Part shown: piece by piece, positions 8,850 to 16,896 of the stretch
Layout: every line of letters begins with the position of its first letter
Numbering within the stretch: the first letter of the stretch is position 1
Assembly: GCA_021826695.1 (NCBI GenBank)
Contig: JAKAYS010000012.1
Location: 1-37,302 of the forward strand
DNA length: 37,302 nt
Source: Acidobacteriota bacterium
Lineage (GTDB): Bacteria > Acidobacteriota > Terriglobia > Terriglobales > Acidobacteriaceae
Direction: 5' to 3'
Translations under genes and position numbers: made by a program
The notes under the pieces: model-generated
Databases searched by the model: none
The model's input: the letters and a program-made list of their open reading frames with translations, nothing else
Told to the model about the DNA's origin: nothing

Positions 8850-9368
8850 TCAAAGCTGCAATGGGACCAGATGCTCCTCGACACGCGCCGGCCCCAGCAC
8901 CGCGGTTTCCGGCAAAACGCCGCGCGCCATGGCAATTTCATCGCAGGCATTGATGCGTGGGCAGTTGGCGCAGTCCTTGTAGATTTTGTCCGGTAGCGCA
9001 GTGCGCTCTGCCTGCGCAAATCCAAAGTTTTGAAAGAAGTCCGGAATACGCGTGAACAGGCACACGCAGCCCACACGATGGCTTTCTGCCTCTGCCAGCA
9101 GCGCCTCGACGAGACGGCCGCCCGCGCCTTGCTTCTGCGCTGCCGGGGTCACGGCAATGGAGCGAATCTCGGCCAGGTGCGGGCCGTAGAGATGCAGCGC
9201 TCCGCAGCCGAGAAACTCTCCGTCGTCTGTCTCCGCGACGGTGAAGTCGCGCACATTCTCGTAGATTTCCGGAAAGCTGCGAGGCAGCAGGGTGCCATCG
9301 TAAGACAGACTGCGGATCAGGCCGTGGATGGCGTTCGCATCGGGCAAGCGCGCCTTACGCACTCGCAT
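8850..9368 (-). CDS. argA: Short GNAT-type N-acetylglutamate synthase (ArgA-like N-acetyltransferase)
   Basis: 172 residues, a single GNAT domain. The acetyl-CoA loop is near residues 72-88 (RSIAVTPAAQKQGAGGRL). The C-terminal half contains KDCANCPRINACDEIAM, a Cys cluster typical of the stand-alone short N-acetylglutamate synthases known from actinobacteria and relatives. The proposed reaction is acetyl-CoA plus glutamate to N-acetylglutamate, the first step of arginine synthesis; ArgJ can recycle the acetyl group. The start at 9368 lies inside the 3' end of argH (14-bp overlap) and has a GGAGG six nt upstream, which decides it over longer readings. Being the last gene of the arg operon strongly supports the role. 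A generic GNAT acting on another amine cannot be fully excluded. Confidence 0.82.
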   Translation of the reverse strand: MRVRKARLPDANAIHGLIRSLSYDGTLLPRSFPEIYENVRDFTVAETDDGEFLGCGALHLYGPHLAEIRSIAVTPAAQKQGAGGRLVEALLAEAESHRVGCVCLFTRIPDFFQNFGFAQAERTALPDKIYKDCANCPRINACDEIAMARGVLPETAVLGPARVEEHLVPLQL

Positions 9369-10836
9369 GATGCGCCTCCAGCGATTCCGTCTCGGCGGCC
9401 TTGTCTTTTGACATTTCGGCGTTCTGCGAAGCCTCACGCAATTCCGTCAGAGCCAAGTCCGCATGCACGCGAGTCCGCGCGGTCCCGCCCGGAACATCGT
9501 GGCAATCGAGCGTGGCTTCAAGCGTGATGGCAGCGAAAAAGTCCTGTTCGAATGCCGGACTGAGTTGGCGCAACTCCTCCAGCGTCAGTCCATCCAACTC
9601 ACAACCTTTGTCGAGACATTGGCGCACAGCATTGCCGATGATTTCATGCGCTGTGCGAAAGGCGACGCCCTTGTGGACGAGATACGTTGCCGCCGCCATG
9701 GCGTTCAGGAAACCAGTGCCGCAAGCTGCGCGCATTTTGTCCGCGCGCAAGTGCAGCGCCTGCGTAAAGCGGCCCAGCAGAGACAGCAGCGCGTGCATTT
9801 CTTCCGTGGCCGAAAATAATGCCTCCTGGGTCTCCTGCATGTCCTTGTTATAGGCGAGCGGCAGACCTTTCAGTTGCAGTTCGACCGTATGAGAGGCTGC
9901 GACGATGCGGCCCGACTTGGCGCGGGCCAGTTCGGTGAGGTCGGGGTTTTTCTTCTGCGGCATGGCGCTCGATCCGGTCGAGAATGCTTCGGGCAAATCG
10001 ACAAAACCGAACTCTGCTGTCGCGTAGAGTGTGATCTCCTCGGCGAAGCGGCTGACGTGGAGAGCGATCTGCGCGAGAGTCTGCAAAAATTCCAAAACAA
10101 AATCGCGGTCGCTGGTTGCGTCCATACTGTTGGCCGTGGGCGCGTCGAAATCCAACTCCCGCGCGATCAGAGCGCGGTCGAGAGGCAACGTCGCTCCTGC
10201 CACGGCACCCGATCCGAGCGGACAGAAATTGGCCCGCTTTGCGCAGTCTTCAAGACGCGCGATGTCTCGTTGCAGCATGGAAACGTAGGCCAGCAGCCAA
10301 TGCGCGACCAGCACCGGTTCCGCGCGCTGGAGATGCGTGTAGGCTGGCATTGCGGCGTCGCCTGCATCGCGCGCCTGCACAATCAAAGCCTGTATCCATA
10401 GATGCAGATCCGCCTGCAACGCTGCGACAGCATCGCGCACGTAGAGGCGCAGGTCCGTCGCGATCTGCTCGTTGCGGCTGCGCCCCGTGTGCAGCTTCAA
10501 CGCGGTATTGCCAATGCGCATCTTCAGTTCCAGTTCGACGAAGTGATGGATGTCTTCCGCATCCGGATGGTTTGCCATGGGATGACTGCGGGCAGCCCCA
10601 CGAAAAAGATCGGGAGGCTCCGCTGCTTCAAAATGCGCGAGGATATTTTCGAGTCCGCCGCGAATCGATGCCAATTCGTCGGAGGTCAACACGCCAAGCT
10701 TGGCGAGCGCCAGCGCGTGCGCCTTGCTGGCGGCCACTTCGTAGGGAAGCAGACGCCAGTCGAAGCGCAGCGACCGTTGCCAGCCATCGAAGGCGGCATC
10801 GAGCGGCTCGCGAAATCTGCCTGACCACATCTTCAC
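9355..10836 (-). CDS. argH: Argininosuccinate lyase
   Basis: 493 residues. It splits argininosuccinate into arginine and fumarate, the last step of the pathway. The fumarase/aspartase superfamily signature GSSAMPQKKNPDLTE is present with its catalytic-loop serine, along with the GRSRNEQIATDLRLY and AYTHLQRAEPVLVAHWLL segments. The start is GTG at 10836, whose GTGA overlaps the argG stop; an ATG two codons later (10830) is the alternative. The C-terminus after about residue 465 is a charged, poorly conserved tail (KDKAAETESLEAHH), and its coding sequence contains the ribosome binding site and start of the downstream argA-like gene. Length is slightly above the usual 460-470. Identity is certain. 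Confidence 0.96.
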   Translation of the reverse strand: MKMWSGRFREPLDAAFDGWQRSLRFDWRLLPYEVAASKAHALALAKLGVLTSDELASIRGGLENILAHFEAAEPPDLFRGAARSHPMANHPDAEDIHHFVELELKMRIGNTALKLHTGRSRNEQIATDLRLYVRDAVAALQADLHLWIQALIVQARDAGDAAMPAYTHLQRAEPVLVAHWLLAYVSMLQRDIARLEDCAKRANFCPLGSGAVAGATLPLDRALIARELDFDAPTANSMDATSDRDFVLEFLQTLAQIALHVSRFAEEITLYATAEFGFVDLPEAFSTGSSAMPQKKNPDLTELARAKSGRIVAASHTVELQLKGLPLAYNKDMQETQEALFSATEEMHALLSLLGRFTQALHLRADKMRAACGTGFLNAMAAATYLVHKGVAFRTAHEIIGNAVRQCLDKGCELDGLTLEELRQLSPAFEQDFFAAITLEATLDCHDVPGGTARTRVHADLALTELREASQNAEMSKDKAAETESLEAHHASA

Positions 10837-12047
10837 TTGATGGTCTCCTGGTGCTGCTTCTTCAAGTGGACCAAAGTACGTGCGGGCAGTCCGAGAATAC
10901 GGATGAAACCCGCGGCATCTTTCTGGTCGTAGCTGGCGCCCATGGTAAAGGACGAAAGCTCCGGAGAATAGAGAGCAAACTCGCTTTGTCGCCCGGCGAT
11001 GCTCAGATTGCCCTTATATAGCGCGAACTTTACGGTCCCGGTCACGTTCTGCTGCGTTGTTTCCACAAAGGCATCCAGCGCTTCGCGCAGCGGCGTGAAC
11101 CACAGGCCGTAATAGACCAGTTCGGCATACTTCAGCGCGACCTGCTGCTTGTAGTGCTTTACTTCGCGCTCCAGCGTCATCGCTTCCAACTCGCGATGCG
11201 CGGTCATAATCAGCGTGCCGCCGGGCGTCTCGTAAATGCCTCGGCTCTTGATGCCGACAAAACGGTTCTCCACCAGATCGATGCGGCCAACACCGTTGCG
11301 CGCGCCGATTTCATTCAGCAGTTCGACTAGCTGCACCGGGTCGAGGCGCATTCCGTTGACGGAAACAGGCGTGCCTTTGTCGAAGCCGATCTCCACGGTC
11401 TCCGTGCGGTCTGGAGCTTCCTGTGGCGAGCGTGTCCAGGTCCAGGTGCTGTCGAGCGGAGCATTCTTGGCGTCCTCCAACTCGCCGCCTTCATGGCTGA
11501 TGTGCCACAGGTTGCGGTCGCGCGAATGGATCTTTTCACGGCTCGCCGCGACGGGTATGCCATGCGCTTCGGCGTAGTCAAGGCAGTCCTCACGCGACTT
11601 CAGGTCCCACTCGCGCCAGGGAGCGAGAATCGTCAACTCCGGTGCAATTGCCTGATAGGCGTGCTCAAAGCGCACCTGGTCGTTGCCCTTTCCAGTGCAT
11701 CCATGCGCGACCGCTTCCGCGCCTTCGGCAAGCGCCACCTCAACCTGATGTTTTGCAATGATGGGGCGCGCCATCGATGTGCCGAGCAGATATTTGTCCT
11801 CATACACTGCGCCCGCGCGCACGGTTGGGAATACGTAATGGGTAAGAAATTCTTCGCGCAGATCCAGCACCACGGCCTTCTTTGCGCCGGTCGCATACGC
11901 CTTGGCCACCACCGCGTCCAGGTCTTCACCCTGGCCAACATCGGCGATCATCGCAATCACGTCCATGCCGTAGTTTTCATTCAGCCAGGGAATGATGATC
12001 GATGTATCCAACCCGCCGGAATATGCCAGAACAACTTTTTTTGCCAT
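10833..12047 (-). CDS. argG: Argininosuccinate synthase
   Basis: 404 residues. It makes argininosuccinate from citrulline, aspartate and ATP. The protein begins MAKKVVLAYSGGLDTS, with the ATP pyrophosphatase loop SGGLDTS at residues 10-16; GCTGKGNDQVRFE lies in the middle. A longer reading frame starts at 12257, but the ATG at 12047 has a perfect AAGGAG five nt upstream and gives the standard N-terminus, so the extension overlapping argF is rejected. It starts 22 bp after the argF stop, the only junction in the operon without overlap, and has the strongest ribosome binding site, suggesting independent high-level initiation. Its stop overlaps the argH start by 4 bp. Confidence 0.97.
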   Translation of the reverse strand: MAKKVVLAYSGGLDTSIIIPWLNENYGMDVIAMIADVGQGEDLDAVVAKAYATGAKKAVVLDLREEFLTHYVFPTVRAGAVYEDKYLLGTSMARPIIAKHQVEVALAEGAEAVAHGCTGKGNDQVRFEHAYQAIAPELTILAPWREWDLKSREDCLDYAEAHGIPVAASREKIHSRDRNLWHISHEGGELEDAKNAPLDSTWTWTRSPQEAPDRTETVEIGFDKGTPVSVNGMRLDPVQLVELLNEIGARNGVGRIDLVENRFVGIKSRGIYETPGGTLIMTAHRELEAMTLEREVKHYKQQVALKYAELVYYGLWFTPLREALDAFVETTQQNVTGTVKFALYKGNLSIAGRQSEFALYSPELSSFTMGASYDQKDAAGFIRILGLPARTLVHLKKQHQETIK

Positions 12048-12069
12048 AAAAACTCCTTGATTGTGCTGC

Positions 12070-13188
12070 TTAATATGTGGGCAGTGTCGAACGCTTGCGC
12101 GCCCCACTGGGAAAAGTCTGGACGCCTTCGCGTCTCGGTTTTGTTGGAGAAGCGGGGCGGGAAGCATCGAGAAGCAGTAAAAGAATCGCCTTTTGCACAT
12201 GCATCCGGTTTTCCGCCTGCTCGAATACGATCGACTGCGCGCTGTCGATGACCTCATCCGTTACTTCTTCTCCACGATGCGCGGGAAGGCAATGCATAAA
12301 GACCGCATGGGGAGCAGCCAGCGCCATCAGTTCGGAATTGACCTGATACGGCGCAAAAATTGTTTGGCGTACTTCGGCCTCATGCTCTTGCCCCATGCTG
12401 GTCCACGCGTCCGTATAGATGGCGTCGGCGCCGGAAACGGCAGCGAATTGGTCAGTGACGTGCGTGACAGTTCCACGTGAAACAATTTCATCTGGACCGC
12501 TGTTTGCAGCCATTGCGTGCGCGGCAGAGAGAAATTCCGCTTTCGGCCCATATCCCTCCGGCGATGCCAGGGTAACGTTGGCGCCCATCAAAACCGCCGC
12601 CAACAGCAGCGAGTGGGCCACGTTGTTGCCATCGCCAACGTAGGCGAGATTCAGCCCGCGCAGGTCGCCGAAGTGTTCTTCAAGCGTGAAAATATCTGTC
12701 AGCGCCTGACAGGGATGCTCAATGTCGCTGAGCGCGTTGATGACGGGCACGCTCGCGTACTCCGCCATGCCGGTGATGGTTTCATGGGAGAACGTGCGTA
12801 GAACGATCACATCGACCCAGCGCTCCAGATTATGGGCGACATCGGCAAGCGTTTCCCGCGCGCCCAGCCGGGAGGCAGTCTGGTCGATAAAGATCGCGGA
12901 GCCTCCCAGTGTGTTGATGCCCGCCTCAAATGTAAGGCGAGTGCGCAGCGAGTCTTTTTCAAAGAACATGACCAACTGCTTGGAGTCGAGTGCATGACGG
13001 TACTGCTCTGGGTGCGCTTTCACGGCATGTGCGGTGTCCAGAATCAGCCGCACATCCGCCGCGCTCAAATCGCGGATAGAGCACAGGTCGTGCCCAGCCA
13101 GCGTGTTTACAGGCTGAGCTTCTGCAGCGGCCAGTTTTGCGTTCCGCCCGATTGCCGACGATTGCATGGCATAGGTTTTTGTTGTCAT
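12070..13188 (-). CDS. argF: Ornithine carbamoyltransferase
   Basis: 372 residues. It transfers the carbamoyl group of carbamoyl phosphate to ornithine to give citrulline. The carbamoyl-phosphate motif reads SLRTR at 80-84 (a known variant of STRTR), HPCQ is at 158-161, the ornithine-binding SMG loop at 264-266, and HCLPAHR at 299-305 with catalytic Cys300. These distinguish it from aspartate carbamoyltransferase. It is longer than the usual 305-335 residues: about 30 extra N-terminal residues (Ala-rich) and a basic tail after about residue 342. An internal Met8 could be an alternative start, but the ATG at 13188 forms an ATGA overlap with the argD stop, like its neighbours, and is preferred. 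Confidence 0.95.
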   Translation of the reverse strand: MTTKTYAMQSSAIGRNAKLAAAEAQPVNTLAGHDLCSIRDLSAADVRLILDTAHAVKAHPEQYRHALDSKQLVMFFEKDSLRTRLTFEAGINTLGGSAIFIDQTASRLGARETLADVAHNLERWVDVIVLRTFSHETITGMAEYASVPVINALSDIEHPCQALTDIFTLEEHFGDLRGLNLAYVGDGNNVAHSLLLAAVLMGANVTLASPEGYGPKAEFLSAAHAMAANSGPDEIVSRGTVTHVTDQFAAVSGADAIYTDAWTSMGQEHEAEVRQTIFAPYQVNSELMALAAPHAVFMHCLPAHRGEEVTDEVIDSAQSIVFEQAENRMHVQKAILLLLLDASRPASPTKPRREGVQTFPSGARKRSTLPTY

Positions 13189-14435
13189 CCTCTTGCTCCG
13201 TGCGCCGCTGCTGGAGAGGCAGCAACGGTGGTTAAGTTAGTCAGAATCTCATCGAGAGTATGGATTGTTTGCTCGATGTGCTTTTTCTCAATAATGTACG
13301 GCGGCAAAAATCGCAGGACAGTCTCGTTGGTGCGATTGATGAGAATGCGGCGCTCCATCATTTGCGTCGTAGCCTGCTTCGCCAACTCCGCATCGGAGAG
13401 TTCCATTCCCAGCATCAGACCCATGCCGCGGACGTCTACGATGCACGTGTGGCGCTGGGCCAAAGACTGCAACTGCTGTACGAAATATTTTCCCGTCTCC
13501 TGAATATGCTGGAGCAAATTGTCCCGGCGCATCGTGTCGATGACGGCAATGGCGACCGCGCAAGCCAGCGGCCCGCCACCGAAGGTAGTCCCGTGCATTC
13601 CCGGCGTGAAGGCGCGCGCGGCTTCTTCATTGCACAGCATGGCGCCAATCGGAATGCCGCCGCCCAGGGGCTTCGCCAGCGTGGTGACGTCGGGAAGGAT
13701 GCCATAGTGCCGGTAGGCGCACCACTCGCCGGTGCGCCCGAGGCCACACTGGATTTCATCGGCGATCAACAACGCTCCCGTTTCGCTGGTAAGTTTGCGA
13801 GCCGCAGCAAAAAATTCTTTCGACACAGGATAGATCCCGCCTTCGCCCTGGACAGTCTCCAGGCAAATTGCGCAGACTTCATTGGAGAATTTTTCCTCCA
13901 GGTCGGCGATGTCGTTGAAGCGGACAAACTCCACGCCTGGGACCAACGGCTCGAATGGCTCGCGGTATTTCTGTTTGTGCGTGGTCGATACGGAACCCAT
14001 GGTGCGCCCGTGAAACCCATGCTCCAGCGCGAGGATCTTCGTTCCCAGTCGATGACCTTCGGACCGGCGCAGCGTGGCGTAGGCCCGCGCCAGCTTCAGC
14101 GCGGCTTCCCATGCCTCCGTGCCGCTGTTGCAGAAGAAAGCGCGGTCGAGTCCCGTCATTTCCGTCAGTCGCAGCGCGAGTTCCGCCTGGCCCTCATGGA
14201 AAAAAAGATTGGAAACATGCAACAGCTTGCGACTTTGCTTGTCGAGGGCTTCCTGAATGGCGGGATGGCCATGGCCGAGCGCGTTGACGCCGATGCCGCT
14301 CAACATATCGAGATAGGCCGCGCCCTTCTCATCGAAAAGGAGGACGCCTTCTCCACGAACGAAACAAATGGGATTGCGCTCATAGGTCGTTACCAGCAAC
14401 CGCGCTTCCGCCGCGCGAATATCTTCGAACTTCAT
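13185..14435 (-). CDS. argD: Acetylornithine aminotransferase
   Basis: 416 residues, a class-III PLP-dependent aminotransferase. It converts N-acetylglutamate semialdehyde to N-acetylornithine with glutamate as donor. Visible motifs are FFCNSGTEAWEAALKLAR, the FHGRTMGSVSTT region, IADEIQCGLGRTG and the PLP-lysine segment TLAKPLGGGIPIG. A longer frame begins at 14477, but MKFEDIRAAEARLL from the ATG at 14435 gives the normal N-terminus and the ATGA overlap with the argB stop. Some ArgD enzymes also act on succinyldiaminopimelate; this cannot be read from sequence. Both ends are overlapped 4 bp by neighbours. Confidence 0.95.
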   Translation of the reverse strand: MKFEDIRAAEARLLVTTYERNPICFVRGEGVLLFDEKGAAYLDMLSGIGVNALGHGHPAIQEALDKQSRKLLHVSNLFFHEGQAELALRLTEMTGLDRAFFCNSGTEAWEAALKLARAYATLRRSEGHRLGTKILALEHGFHGRTMGSVSTTHKQKYREPFEPLVPGVEFVRFNDIADLEEKFSNEVCAICLETVQGEGGIYPVSKEFFAAARKLTSETGALLIADEIQCGLGRTGEWCAYRHYGILPDVTTLAKPLGGGIPIGAMLCNEEAARAFTPGMHGTTFGGGPLACAVAIAVIDTMRRDNLLQHIQETGKYFVQQLQSLAQRHTCIVDVRGMGLMLGMELSDAELAKQATTQMMERRILINRTNETVLRFLPPYIIEKKHIEQTIHTLDEILTNLTTVAASPAAAHGARG

Positions 14436-15214
14436 GCCACCATCACCTCTGTTCCTTGTGGAGTGCGCGCCGAGCAAAGGTCCGGCAGTTGGGCCGCTGC
14501 ATCGGCGGGTAAAATACGGACACGCGGCACGCCGCCGAGCAACGCTTCCCGGCAGGCGCTCAACTTCGGCAACATGCCGCCGCTGACGACAGCATTGCGT
14601 GTCAATTCAGGGATCTGCTTCAGGGTCAGCCAGCGCATGACTTCGCCGTCGGCCCCGCGCACGCCTGGCACGTCGGTCAAAAACACCAGCACATCCGCAT
14701 GGCACGTCATGGCGCAGGCTGCCGCCATCTCGTCGGCATTCACGTTGTAATACTCTCCATCGAAACCGAGCGCCAGGCTGGAGATGACCGGCACAGCGTC
14801 CATTTGCCATACAGCCAGCAGCCAGCGTGGATCGGAAGCCGCAATTTCTCCGACGAATCCAAGGTCCGGCGCGGTGCGTTTTTTACGCGCGCGAAACACC
14901 AGGCCGTCGCCACCGGAGAGTCCCACGGCGGCCTGCCCATGTTTGCCGATGGCCGCGACCAACTGCTTATTCACCCGTCCCGCCAATACCATCAGGGCCG
15001 CATCCCGCGTTTCCGCATCCGTGATGCGAAGACCCGCGACAAATTCACTTTGCTTGCCCATCTGTAGCAGCGTGCGTGTCAGCGCCGCGCCGCCTCCATG
15101 CACCACAGCGACCTGATGGCCGTCGCGGACCAACTCTACAATCGCCTTGGTGCTGCCCAGCAACGTCACCGGATTCTCTAAGCTTGCACCGCCGAGTTTG
15201 ACGACGAATTTCAT
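14432..15214 (-). CDS. argB: Acetylglutamate kinase
   Basis: 260 residues, amino-acid kinase fold. It phosphorylates N-acetylglutamate. Motifs are VVKLGGASLE at 4-13, VHGGG at 38-42, LSGGDG near 99-104, YNVNADE near 155-161, TDVPGV near 179-184 and SGGMLPKL near 209-216. The start at 15214 overlaps the argC stop as ATGA; a longer frame from 15304 would add an unrelated Arg/Gly-rich extension and is rejected. It lacks the N-terminal helix of about 25 residues that builds the hexameric, arginine-inhibited form of the enzyme, so the sequence suggests the short, arginine-insensitive (E. coli-like dimeric) type. That is an inference from length. Confidence 0.95.
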   Translation of the reverse strand: MKFVVKLGGASLENPVTLLGSTKAIVELVRDGHQVAVVHGGGAALTRTLLQMGKQSEFVAGLRITDAETRDAALMVLAGRVNKQLVAAIGKHGQAAVGLSGGDGLVFRARKKRTAPDLGFVGEIAASDPRWLLAVWQMDAVPVISSLALGFDGEYYNVNADEMAAACAMTCHADVLVFLTDVPGVRGADGEVMRWLTLKQIPELTRNAVVSGGMLPKLSACREALLGGVPRVRILPADAAAQLPDLCSARTPQGTEVMVA

Positions 15215-16275
15215 TCCAGCCCCTCCTGCTCCGGCCAGCCGAACATCAGATTCATGTTCTGCACAGCCTGGCCTGCCGCGCCTTTCAGCAGATTGTCCAG
15301 ACACGCCACGACGATGAGTCGTCGCTTATCGGGGGCCAGCGCAAAACCGAGATCGCAGTAATTGGTGCGCACACAGTGTTGAATTTCGGGTAGTCTCGCG
15401 CCGAACCATCGCACCATCGGCGAGCCGGCATAGAAGTCGTGGAAGCAAGCGTCGATGGCCTCCGGTTCCGTCTGCTCGCGGAGGGTCACGTAGACCGTCG
15501 AAAAAATTCCGCGCGGGATAGGCAACAGATGTGGAGTGAAAATAATTTCATTCGCATGGAGGTTCAATTGCTCCAGCCACTCGCCCGTGTGGCGATGGTT
15601 GAAAAGGGAATACGCCGAAAGATTGTCGGCGGCGTACATAAAGTGCGTTTTCGCGGTCGGTGTTTTGCCCGCCCCGGACACGCCGGACTTCGCGTCGCAC
15701 ACAATGCCGCGATCCAGGTCGATGCGCTTTTCCCGCATCAGAGGGGCCAGTGCCAGAATGACAGACGTTGCATAGCAGCCAGGATTGGCGACGAGCTGGG
15801 TCGATGCAATCTGCTGGCGATGCAGCTCGGGCAGTCCATAGACGGCCTTCCGCTGCGTAGCGTCGGTAACGGTTGAATCGGCATCTTCAAATTTATACAC
15901 AGCGCGATTTTCAGCATGTTCCAGCCGCCACGCCCCACTCAGATCGATGACGCGCACGCCGTGATTCAACAACTGCGGCACCCAGGCACGCGACTGTTCG
16001 TGCGGCGTCGCTAAAAACACGACATCGACTCCCCGTTCGCTTAGAGCTTTCCAGTGAAAAGGTTCGACCATCAGGTTCTTCGAGCCGTTCGCATCGGCGA
16101 GTTGCGGATGCAGGTCCGTCAACGGAGTGGACGCGTCATTTTCTTCTTCGGGACGGCCGAAGAAAACAGGCGCGCGACCGCGAAGCAGCGGATGATGCAG
16201 CAGCAGACGCGCCAGCTCTGCTCCGGCGTAGCCGCTGACGCCAACTACGGAGGTCTGGTGGGTGGGGAAGGTCAT
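15211..16275 (-). CDS. argC: N-acetyl-gamma-glutamyl-phosphate reductase
   Basis: 354 residues. NADPH-dependent reduction of N-acetylglutamyl phosphate to the semialdehyde. The N-terminal nucleotide-binding loop is VVGVSGYAGAEL at residues 10-21, the catalytic cysteine is Cys167 in VANPGCYAT, and downstream are KSGVSGAGKTPT and FTPHLLPIPRGI. The start ATG at 16275 overlaps the argR stop in an ATGA. The longer frame to 16335 is only a reading through the argR 3' end. It is the first biosynthetic gene after the regulator. Confidence 0.96.
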   Translation of the reverse strand: MTFPTHQTSVVGVSGYAGAELARLLLHHPLLRGRAPVFFGRPEEENDASTPLTDLHPQLADANGSKNLMVEPFHWKALSERGVDVVFLATPHEQSRAWVPQLLNHGVRVIDLSGAWRLEHAENRAVYKFEDADSTVTDATQRKAVYGLPELHRQQIASTQLVANPGCYATSVILALAPLMREKRIDLDRGIVCDAKSGVSGAGKTPTAKTHFMYAADNLSAYSLFNHRHTGEWLEQLNLHANEIIFTPHLLPIPRGIFSTVYVTLREQTEPEAIDACFHDFYAGSPMVRWFGARLPEIQHCVRTNYCDLGFALAPDKRRLIVVACLDNLLKGAAGQAVQNMNLMFGWPEQEGLE

Positions 16276-16712
16276 GGTTCGAGCAGACTTTCCAGGCGCT
16301 GACGGAGCCGACTTGCGTGTTTCTGGTCCTGGCAAATGATCAGAATCGTGTCGTCGCCGGCGATGGTCCCCAGCACTTCCGGCAAGTGTTCATGATCGAG
16401 CGCCGCTGCTACCGGTTGCGCGCTGCCAGTCGTCGTGCGCAGCACAAGCTGGTTGATGGCTTGCCGCACCGTGAGCCCGAAATTGGCAAAAACGCTGTCG
16501 AGCGAAGGCAGATCGTCGTCCGTAGCTCCACCGTTGGGCAACGCGTATCCATGAGGGCCTTTATAAAGCTGGAGATCGTGAATGTCCCGCGAGAGCGTGG
16601 CCTGGGTCACGTCGATTCCGCGCCGCAATAATTTACGGCGGAGCTCGTCCTGGTTGAGCACGGGGCCATCGCTCAGCAGTTCCCGTATCGCGTTGTGGCG
16701 TTCAGTCTTCAT
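16272..16712 (-). CDS. argR: Arginine repressor ArgR
   Basis: 146 residues. It has an N-terminal winged helix-turn-helix with the recognition helix TQATLSRDI at 36-44, and a C-terminal hexamerisation/arginine-binding core with GTIAGDD at 115-121. In characterised bacteria ArgR hexamers bind paired ARG boxes when arginine is plentiful. It is the first gene of the arg operon; two ARG boxes, one overlapping a promoter, lie 34-69 bp upstream, so autoregulation together with the whole operon is very likely. The start ATG at 16712 gives the standard N-terminus. Confidence 0.95.
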   Translation of the reverse strand: MKTERHNAIRELLSDGPVLNQDELRRKLLRRGIDVTQATLSRDIHDLQLYKGPHGYALPNGGATDDDLPSLDSVFANFGLTVRQAINQLVLRTTTGSAQPVAAALDHEHLPEVLGTIAGDDTILIICQDQKHASRLRQRLESLLEP

Positions 16713-16745
16713 GGGGAAGTCACACTTGCATTGTTGTCCGTTACG

Positions 16746-16781
16746 ATGTATAACAATACATGTTTATGTATAAATATACAT
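16746..16781. promoter_or_regulatory. Tandem ARG boxes (ArgR operator)
   Basis: Two palindromes, ATGTATAACAATACAT (16746-16761) and ATGTATAAATATACAT (16766-16781), with arms of 6 and 7 matching bases. They repeat with a 20-bp period, about two helical turns. Both resemble the TGNAT(A/T)4ATNCA consensus of ArgR operators, with GTATA/TATAC arms. The right box overlaps the spacer and -10 of the arg promoter. The pair sits between argR and the divergent gltB, so binding could influence both transcripts. Confidence 0.9.
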
Positions 16782-16795
16782 GCGCGATTTGTCAA
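16767..16795 (-). promoter_or_regulatory. Sigma-70 promoter of the arg operon
   Basis: On the minus strand, a perfect -35 TTGACA (16790-16795) is separated by exactly 17 bp from TATACA (16767-16772). Transcription would start near 16760, giving a leader of about 45-50 nt to the argR ATG at 16712. The -10 and spacer are covered by the right ARG box, a classic repression geometry. Confidence 0.8.
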
Positions 16796-16814
16796 GCGGA
16801 GCGAGCGGGCCTCT

Positions 16815-16846
16815 TCGACATAGAAAAAACTGATACCCGGTATAAA
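16815..16846 (+). promoter_or_regulatory. Possible gltB promoter
   Basis: TCGACA at 16815-16820 and TATAAA at 16841-16846 resemble -35 and -10 boxes, but the 20-bp spacing is longer than usual, so this is tentative. It lies back-to-back with the arg promoter, about 35 bp from the right ARG box. Confidence 0.3.
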
Positions 16847-16896
16847 AGAATTTTGTTCCCCTTTCACTTAAGCTCTGGAGATGCGTAAAGTAAATT

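Noticed and set aside
12048-12257. N-terminal extension of argG into argF
   Set aside because: The internal ATG at 12047 has a perfect ribosome binding site and the conserved N-terminus MAKKVVLAYSGGLD.
13260-14750. 496-codon plus-strand frame opposite argD/argB
   Set aside because: Antisense shadow of two certain genes; composition rich in Arg/His/Gln, typical of shadow readings.
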